DNA of 10,921 bases from an uncultured Synergistaceae bacterium (GTDB lineage: Bacteria > Synergistota > Synergistia > Synergistales > Aminobacteriaceae): the NCBI GenBank assembly GCA_937870605.1, contig CALMZW010000257.1, positions 1 to 10,921 on the forward strand, written 5' to 3'. A model generated the notes under the pieces. It searched no databases, was not told the origin of the DNA, and worked only from the letters and a program-made list of their open reading frames with translations. The position numbers were made by a program, and so were the translations under genes. How positions within the stretch are numbered: position 1 is the stretch's first letter; every line of letters begins with the position of its first letter. Shown piece by piece: positions 5,894 through 10,921 of this stretch.

Positions 5894-6958
5894 CTATTTC
5901 TTATCCGTACTCGCGGAGTCTCCGCTCGCGGTTACGGGAGCAACATCCTTCGAGACTTCGGCGGCAGGGAAAATGCTCGCATCAAGAATGGCGACCTTTG
6001 CCTGCGACCTGAGTTTCTGAAGATACTCCGCCTGCACGGATTGCTGATTCTGCCGGGTTACGAGATCGGTGACGTCCTTGCTGACTTCGTCGAACGAAAC
6101 GACGCGCGCATCGACCTTTTCGCGTTTCAGGACGACGAGAATATCGTCGCTCGACAGGGTGATCGGCTCGCTGGGAACGTCAATGTCCAGGCTCGCAATC
6201 GAAGCGAGCTTATCGACAAATCCCGTATCGGGAACGAAGATAGGCGCTTCATACGGAGACTTCTCGAGGAGGTCGGCCGACGAAAGCGACGCCATCACTT
6301 CGTCCCATTTCGAAGAAGGCGCAAGGGCGCCCTGAGCCTTTTTCGCGGCGTCCAGGGACTTGAAACGGGCGAAGTTGAGCTTGACGCCCGCAGGTTGACG
6401 GAAGAAGAGATCCTTCGTCTTGTCGTAAAACGCCTGAACGTCGGAACTCGTCACCTTCACGGTCGCCAGCGCCGTTTCAATGAGCTTCTGCTGGGCCAGT
6501 TGTTCGGAAAGACTCTTTCTGAGATCCGCTATTTTCGTGCCGGTCTGATCGAGATACTGCTGGAAAGCTTCCTTTGTGGGGAAATTATCGCTGATTCGCG
6601 AAACAGCTTTGTCTATATCGGCTTCCGAGGGCTGTATGCCCTGAGTTTTGGCTTCGTTTTCGAGCTGCATCTGAATGATCATTCCGTCAAGCGTATCGCT
6701 GCGAAGCTTCGGCATATCGGCCGATTCAAGGTTGGAGATATTCGCGCGCTCGACGTAACGGCGAAGGTTCTCCTCGAGAGCGGAGCGCATGATCTTTTTC
6801 CCGTTCACTTCAGCGACTGCGTAATCCTGAATTCCATCTCCGTCTCCACCGGATCTCCGGCTCGTTCCGTCAAAACCGTAATAGCCAAAAATGGAAAGCA
6901 CAAAAAGAATCGTAACGGACAACATGATCCATCGCATTTGTTGCCGCAGGGTCCTCAT
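5894..6958 (-). CDS. Membrane-anchored SurA/PpiD-like chaperone with degenerate parvulin region
   Basis: A 354-residue protein from ATG 6958; TTG 6964 (two residues longer) is nearer the GAGAGG ribosome site and is a real alternative. An N-terminal anchor (residues 10-28, after MRTLRQQMRW) puts the rest in the periplasm. Residues about 45-165 match a SurA N-terminal chaperone domain: YAVAEVNGKKIMRSALEENL, then a helical stretch with LDGMIIQMQLENEAK and DIDKAVSRI. Residues about 170-300 have parvulin topology (AFYDKTKDLFF, then DAAKKAQGAL, then SDDILVVLKREKVD). The first parvulin strand reads VKLNFARF instead of the usual HIL, so prolyl isomerase activity is doubtful. The acidic, serine-rich C-terminus is probably disordered. 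The expected role is folding of envelope proteins, as for PpiD or SurA. The gene lies downstream of polA with its own likely promoter. Confidence 0.8.
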   Translation of the reverse strand: MRTLRQQMRWIMLSVTILFVLSIFGYYGFDGTSRRSGGDGDGIQDYAVAEVNGKKIMRSALEENLRRYVERANISNLESADMPKLRSDTLDGMIIQMQLENEAKTQGIQPSEADIDKAVSRISDNFPTKEAFQQYLDQTGTKIADLRKSLSEQLAQQKLIETALATVKVTSSDVQAFYDKTKDLFFRQPAGVKLNFARFKSLDAAKKAQGALAPSSKWDEVMASLSSADLLEKSPYEAPIFVPDTGFVDKLASIASLDIDVPSEPITLSSDDILVVLKREKVDARVVSFDEVSKDVTDLVTRQNQQSVQAEYLQKLRSQAKVAILDASIFPAAEVSKDVAPVTASGDSASTDKK

Positions 6959-7014
6959 AAACAAAGCGCATCGTCCTCTCTATGATGAAAATAAACCCGC
7001 AATTCCGATGGGGT

Positions 7015-7023
7015 ATTGTATCA
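7015..7023 (-). promoter_or_regulatory. Possible extended -10 promoter of the SurA/PpiD-like gene
   Basis: TGATACAAT on the minus strand fits an extended -10 (TGn plus a TATAAT-like hexamer). No convincing -35 lies 16-18 nt upstream. It is in the 96-bp gap after the polA stop and would give a leader of about 50 nt. No terminator is visible after polA, so read-through is also possible. Confidence 0.45.
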
Positions 7024-7054
7024 CACTTCCCGATCGACTCTCTACGCTTCGGGC

Positions 7055-9604
7055 TCACACAAAGGCGAAACTGCCTCCCGATTTGGGCTCCGCTCTGAGG
7101 GGGATGCTGAGCGCCGCGGAATTCTCCATGATACGCACAAGCTCCGACATAACCGTATCCGTGCTCTCCTCCGGACATTCGCATACGAGCGAATCATGTA
7201 TCTGAAGCACCAGCCGGATCTCGCCGTCGGCAGGGAATCGTTCTCCGAACCGGATCATGGCCGTCCGCGCTATGTCGGCGGCCGTGCCCTGGATGGGACT
7301 GTTCACGGCGATCCGTTTGATGGTTCCCTTGTCCCTTGAACCGGCAGGGACTTCAGCCAACGGCCGGATGCGCCCTGCGAACGTTCGCGTATATCCGCGC
7401 CGACCGGCCTCTTCAACGCTTTCCTCGATATAGCCCTGCACGCGGGGCAACGCGGAAAAGTACCGTTCGATGATCTTCGAGGCTTCGGGACGGCTGATGC
7501 CGAGTCGTGAAGCAAGCCCGAAGGCGCTCATGCCGTAGAGAATTCCGAAATTCACCATTTTCGCCATTCGTCGCAACTCGGGCGATACCATTTCCGGGAG
7601 CATGTTCCATATCAGGGACGCCGTCTCCGTGTGGATGTCCCGTCCTGCGGCGAAAGCCTCCTTCAGCCGTTCCTCACCGCTCAGGTGAGCGAGAACCCGC
7701 AGCTCGATCTGGGAATAGTCGGCTGAAACGAATGTTCGCCCCTTCTCGTGAGGGATCAGGCACGCCTTCAGCTTGGCGGCCCATGGACCGTATGCGGGAA
7801 GGTTCTGCAGGTTCGGTTCGCGGCTGCTCAGTCGTCCCGTCCCGGTCGTCGCAGCTTCGAAGATCCCGTGAATGATCCCCTGCCCGGACTCCGAAGCGCT
7901 CCGGAGCGGAACGACAAATCCGGACAGGAGTTTCGTCACCTCCCGATGCTCCAGAAGAAGCTTCGGGACGGTGGCGTCTATCGTGGTCATCGCCGCAAGC
8001 TCCTCAAGCACGTGAACGTCCGTCGAAAGGCCGGTTTTCGTTTCCTTGAGCGGCGGAAGGGATAATGTCTCGAACAAAAGCGTCGCGACCTGTTTCGGGG
8101 AATTCAGGTTGATCGCCGTTCCCGCATACGCGTAAACGGCCTTCTCGATGGATGCGATTCGCTCCTCCAACTCGTTTCCCAGGACATCGAGGCCGTTTTT
8201 TTCGGCGCGGATCCCGTACCGTTCCATGTCGACAAGAACGGGAAGGAGAGGGATGTCGATCCGTTTCATGACGTCCGAAAGCCCTCTGTAGCCATCGATG
8301 CCGGAGGAAAAACGATCCCGCAGCACCCACGGCGTGCCTCCCGCCGACGCGGGAAGGTTTGCGGATGAAACGAGCGCCTGGTAATCGTGTGCGGACATAT
8401 CGGGATGAAGCAGATAATGCGCGGTTTTCAGATCGAATGCTTCGCTCGGGACTCGCGACGTATCCCCGAAATGCGACAGGATGTGTTTGTAATCGTCCGT
8501 CACGATGAACCGCCCCGGCATCCATTCGGCGAGAATCTCCGGGAGCGTCGCCCCTCTCCACGTCCGACCGTCGCGGGAGGAAACGAGAGCCGTTTTCGCT
8601 TCCCCTTCCCGCGAGGAGAGACAGTTCGATACGATGGCAAGCGAATCCTCGCGGAGAAGATCTTCAAGAGAAGCGTCTTCGTCCGGCCCCAAAAAAACCT
8701 CAATCTCTTCGACGGTGTTTTCTGCAGCTTCAGGAATGCTCTTCCCGCGCAACTGTCCGACGATCTTCTGAAGGCCCAGTCTCCGGCATAGCTTTTCGGC
8801 TTCCGGCAGGTTCGCGGCCTCCGCGGACAGGTCCGCCTCTTCCACCGAAAGCCCGCATCTCAGGCGAATGAGGTCACGGCTTGCGTACGCACGCTCTCTG
8901 TTTCCGCCGAGCTTTGTTCTGACGGCCGGTTTGAGCGATTCAAGATGGTCATAGAGATTGTCCAGCGTTTCGTACTCCGATATGAGCTGTCTGCCGGTTT
9001 TTTCCCCGATTCCGGGCACGCCGGGAACGTTGTCGATGCTGTCGCCGAGAAGTGCGAGATAATCGGGCATTGAAGACGGCGCAAAGCCGTATTCTTCATG
9101 GAAGGATTTTTCGTCGTATGTCTGGAAAGAGCTGATTCCCTTGATCGGACGCACGAAGCGAATTCCTTCGCGCAGAACCTGAAACAGGTCCTTATCCGAC
9201 GACAGGATCAGCGCCGTATCGCCTTCGGACGCAGACCGGCAGGCAATGGACGCGATGACATCGTCGGCCTCGACGCCGGCGCGGATCACCAGCGGAAACC
9301 CCATCATTTTCAGAAGCTCCTGAAGAAGAGGAACCTGTGTCTTATACGCCTCGGGCGTCGGTTTTCTTCCCTTCTTGTAGTCGGGATAGATTTCATGACG
9401 AAACGTCTCCGTCGGAGCGTCAAAGACGATAATCGTCGCGTCGGGATTCCACGTGCTTTGCGTCTTCAACAGCATGGACAAAAAGCCGTGAAGCATGTTC
9501 GTTGGGGTGCCGTCGGGCGCGGTCAGCTCCGGGAGCGCGTAGAACGCTCTGAAGGCCAGCGAATGTCCGTCGATGAGGAGGACTGTCTCTTTCAGGGAAC
9601 TCAA
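7055..9604 (-). CDS. polA: DNA polymerase I
   Basis: An 849-residue family A polymerase that fills gaps and removes RNA primers in replication and repair. Residues 1-290 are the 5'-3' nuclease: LLIDGHSLAFRAFYAL, GVEADDVIAS (110-119), SSDKDLFQ and GDSIDNVPGVPGIGEKTG (187-204). The middle region (about 300-440) aligns with the proofreading domain but shows no DxE motif and none of the other acidic exonuclease residues, so proofreading is probably lost, as in Taq. The polymerase has motif A DYSQIELR (629-636), motif B with Arg678, Lys682, Phe686 and Tyr690, and NSPIQGTAADI (768-778). Motif C reads QIHDSLV (801-807), with serine at 805 where glutamate (E. coli Glu883) is usual. The start is TTG 9604, although AAGGAG touches it directly; CTG 9595 has better spacing. 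It is divergent from gltX. Confidence 0.97.
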   Translation of the reverse strand: MSSLKETVLLIDGHSLAFRAFYALPELTAPDGTPTNMLHGFLSMLLKTQSTWNPDATIIVFDAPTETFRHEIYPDYKKGRKPTPEAYKTQVPLLQELLKMMGFPLVIRAGVEADDVIASIACRSASEGDTALILSSDKDLFQVLREGIRFVRPIKGISSFQTYDEKSFHEEYGFAPSSMPDYLALLGDSIDNVPGVPGIGEKTGRQLISEYETLDNLYDHLESLKPAVRTKLGGNRERAYASRDLIRLRCGLSVEEADLSAEAANLPEAEKLCRRLGLQKIVGQLRGKSIPEAAENTVEEIEVFLGPDEDASLEDLLREDSLAIVSNCLSSREGEAKTALVSSRDGRTWRGATLPEILAEWMPGRFIVTDDYKHILSHFGDTSRVPSEAFDLKTAHYLLHPDMSAHDYQALVSSANLPASAGGTPWVLRDRFSSGIDGYRGLSDVMKRIDIPLLPVLVDMERYGIRAEKNGLDVLGNELEERIASIEKAVYAYAGTAINLNSPKQVATLLFETLSLPPLKETKTGLSTDVHVLEELAAMTTIDATVPKLLLEHREVTKLLSGFVVPLRSASESGQGIIHGIFEAATTGTGRLSSREPNLQNLPAYGPWAAKLKACLIPHEKGRTFVSADYSQIELRVLAHLSGEERLKEAFAAGRDIHTETASLIWNMLPEMVSPELRRMAKMVNFGILYGMSAFGLASRLGISRPEASKIIERYFSALPRVQGYIEESVEEAGRRGYTRTFAGRIRPLAEVPAGSRDKGTIKRIAVNSPIQGTAADIARTAMIRFGERFPADGEIRLVLQIHDSLVCECPEESTDTVMSELVRIMENSAALSIPLRAEPKSGGSFAFV

Positions 9605-9628
9605 CTCCTTTCCGGTTGTGCCGGAGGT

Positions 9629-9635
9629 TATAATA
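9629..9635. promoter_or_regulatory. Symmetric -10 element between polA and gltX
   Basis: The sequence GGTTATAATACC gives a perfect TATAAT rightward (9629-9634) and TATTAT leftward (9635-9630). It would start gltX RNA near 9641 and polA RNA near 9623. Neither direction has a convincing -35 hexamer at 16-18 nt, so activity rests on the -10 and is inferred. Confidence 0.5.
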
Positions 9636-9697
9636 CCCTAATGGGAGGAAAATGGCGTTGCGTCACTCCCGAAATATTCTTTTGGAGGAATCCATAA

Positions 9698-10921
9698 ATG
9701 GAAAAGACACGAGTGCGCTTTGCCCCAAGCCCTACCGGAGCGCTCCATATCGGCGGAGGGCACACCGCCCTGTTCAACTGGCTGTGGGCGCGTCACACCG
9801 GCGGTTCTTTCGTTCTCCGGATCGAAGACACCGACCTCGAACGCTCGACGAAAGAATTCGAGGACACGATCATGGCCGGCATGGTCTGGCTTGGGCTTGA
9901 CTGGGACGAAGGACCGGACAGAGGCGGAGACTACGGTCCGTACAGACAATCGGAACGACTTCACCTGTACAGGCAATATGCGGATCAGTTGCTTCGCGAG
10001 GGACTGGCGTACACGGAAGGCGACGCGGTCATATTCCGCGTCCCTTCGGGAAAGGCGCTTGCGTTTGACGACGTCGTGTACGGCCGCATCGAGATGCAGA
10101 GCGAGACGCTCAAAGACATCGTCCTCATGAAAAGCGACGGGATGCCGACCTATAACTACGCCGTCGTCGTCGACGACCACTGCATGGAAATAACGCATGT
10201 CATCCGCGGCGAGGACCACATCTCCAACACGCCGAAGCAACTGCTGCTCTACGACGCGCTGAACTGGAAACGACCGCTCTTCGCGCATCTTCCCATGATC
10301 CTCGGGAAGGACAAGAAGAAACTCTCGAAACGCCACGGCGCGACGAGCGTCTACGAATACAGGGATATGGGGTATTTCCCGGAGGCCGTCTTCAATTTCC
10401 TCGGAAATCTCGGATGGAACGCCGGCGACGACAAGGAGATATACACCCGTCATGAAGCGGCAGCGCTGTTTGATCTGGCGCGGGTTACCCGAAAACCCGC
10501 CGTTTTCGATATGGACAAACTGAATTTCATCAATCAGGAACACCTCAAAATGCTCGATCCGGAAGTGCGTCTCTCCCTCGTCGAGCCCTTCTGGAAGGAA
10601 GCCGGATTGCCGGTCGATGCGTTCGAACGGCGCTATCTCCGTGACGCGCTCACGCTTATGGGAGGAAGAGGACAGACGATCAAAGAACTGGCCTCCTACG
10701 CCTCATATTTCCTTTCGTACGATATCGTTCGGGAACGGTATGACGGGAAGGATGTCACGGAAGAGCAGAAGACGCTCCTGAAGGACTTCTTTTCGGAGCT
10801 TCTGTCATGCGCCCCGTGGGAAACGGAGCATCTTGAGGCATTCACGCGCGAATGGGCGAACGCGAAGGCGATCAAGATCAAGGAACTCGCAATGCCTCTC
10901 CGGATGGCGCTGACGGGCGCC
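9698..10921 (+). CDS. gltX: Glutamyl-tRNA synthetase, N-terminal 408 residues
   Basis: This class I synthetase charges tRNA-Glu with glutamate. ATG 9698 is preceded by GGAGGA with 8 nt spacing. The gene is open to the right edge, so an estimated 50-80 residues are missing. The catalytic core is clear: RFAPSPTGALHIGG (7-20, the HIGH-class motif), LRIEDTD (40-46), YGPYRQSER (79-87), TYNYAVVVDD (151-160), HVIRGEDHISNTPKQ (167-181) and KLSKRHG (208-214, the KMSKR-class motif). The anticodon-binding region begins after about residue 300. Between LAYTEG (103-108) and VIFRVP (111-116) the usual insert of some 40 residues with the cysteine-containing (CFC) segment is missing, and the reading frame is intact across the junction. 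The HIGH region reads GGGHTAL where GGARTAL is common. Whether it is discriminating or non-discriminating cannot be told. Confidence 0.96.
   Translation, partial: MEKTRVRFAPSPTGALHIGGGHTALFNWLWARHTGGSFVLRIEDTDLERSTKEFEDTIMAGMVWLGLDWDEGPDRGGDYGPYRQSERLHLYRQYADQLLREGLAYTEGDAVIFRVPSGKALAFDDVVYGRIEMQSETLKDIVLMKSDGMPTYNYAVVVDDHCMEITHVIRGEDHISNTPKQLLLYDALNWKRPLFAHLPMILGKDKKKLSKRHGATSVYEYRDMGYFPEAVFNFLGNLGWNAGDDKEIYTRHEAAALFDLARVTRKPAVFDMDKLNFINQEHLKMLDPEVRLSLVEPFWKEAGLPVDAFERRYLRDALTLMGGRGQTIKELASYASYFLSYDIVRERYDGKDVTEEQKTLLKDFFSELLSCAPWETEHLEAFTREWANAKAIKIKELAMPLRMALTGA

Noticed and set aside
5882..6985. 367-codon rightward open frame opposite the SurA/PpiD-like gene
   Set aside because: It covers almost the whole antisense strand of a recognisable gene and its peptide is arginine-rich and low in motif content, as expected of a shadow frame in GC-rich DNA.
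7031..7055. Short hairpin (CCCGA with TCGGG) just after polA
   Set aside because: The stem is 5 bp with a 15-nt loop and no T run, too weak for an intrinsic terminator.
6870..7184. Leftward frame with ATG close to GAGAGG near 6976
   Set aside because: It overlaps the start of the SurA/PpiD-like gene in another frame and its peptide lacks the anchor and chaperone motifs seen in the chosen frame.
9638..10543. 301-codon leftward open frame opposite gltX
   Set aside because: It is the antisense of an unmistakable synthetase, and no ribosome site or domain supports it.
1..10921. CRISPR arrays, insertion sequences, phage or toxin-antitoxin genes
   Set aside because: No regularly spaced repeats, transposase motifs, integrase motifs or phage structural proteins were seen on either strand; the tRNA genes show no attachment-site duplication of their 3' ends in the window.

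Overview
The window reads as chromosomal DNA of a diderm, probably anaerobic bacterium with GC content in the mid-50s by eye. The proteins fit Synergistota best: an ArsA-type ATPase, SLH-like repeats on a phosphodiester glycosidase, exported DUF2993 proteins, and a PolA without a working proofreading site. This placement is inference from protein style; no rRNA is present. Nothing suggests phage, transposons or CRISPR. Gene density and codon style are even, so this looks like core or near-core chromosome.

Layout, left to right. Positions 1-5147 hold one tightly packed leftward operon. In transcription order it encodes a CapA-family metallophosphatase-like protein, a large exported phosphodiester glycosidase, a 62-residue 4-oxalocrotonate tautomerase, two exported DUF2993/LmeA-like paralogues, a cysteine-free 96-residue protein, and an ArsA-type ATPase cut by the left edge. 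Most junctions overlap or lie within about 20 bp, and ribosome binding sites often sit inside the preceding gene or its stop codon; only the gap before the tautomerase (96 bp to the chosen start) is larger. A plausible promoter lies at 5233-5262.

Positions 5230-5880 carry two leftward tRNA genes, Arg(ACG) and Ser(GCT). Each has encoded CCA, its own promoter and an intrinsic terminator. Next come a membrane-anchored SurA/PpiD-like chaperone with a degenerate parvulin region (5894-6958) and DNA polymerase I (7055-9604), both leftward. The only rightward gene is gltX (glutamyl-tRNA synthetase), which starts at 9698 and runs off the right edge. polA and gltX diverge from a 93-bp gap with a symmetric -10 element.

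How the genes may work together: at least four products of the left operon carry a signal peptide or N-terminal membrane segment and should act in the periplasm or envelope (polymer or glycan chemistry, lipid binding). The ArsA-type ATPase and its small partner should be cytoplasmic. This grouping is the most interesting part of the window. The right half is housekeeping, but PolA has a serine in place of the motif C glutamate and GltX lacks the cysteine-containing insert common in bacterial GluRS.
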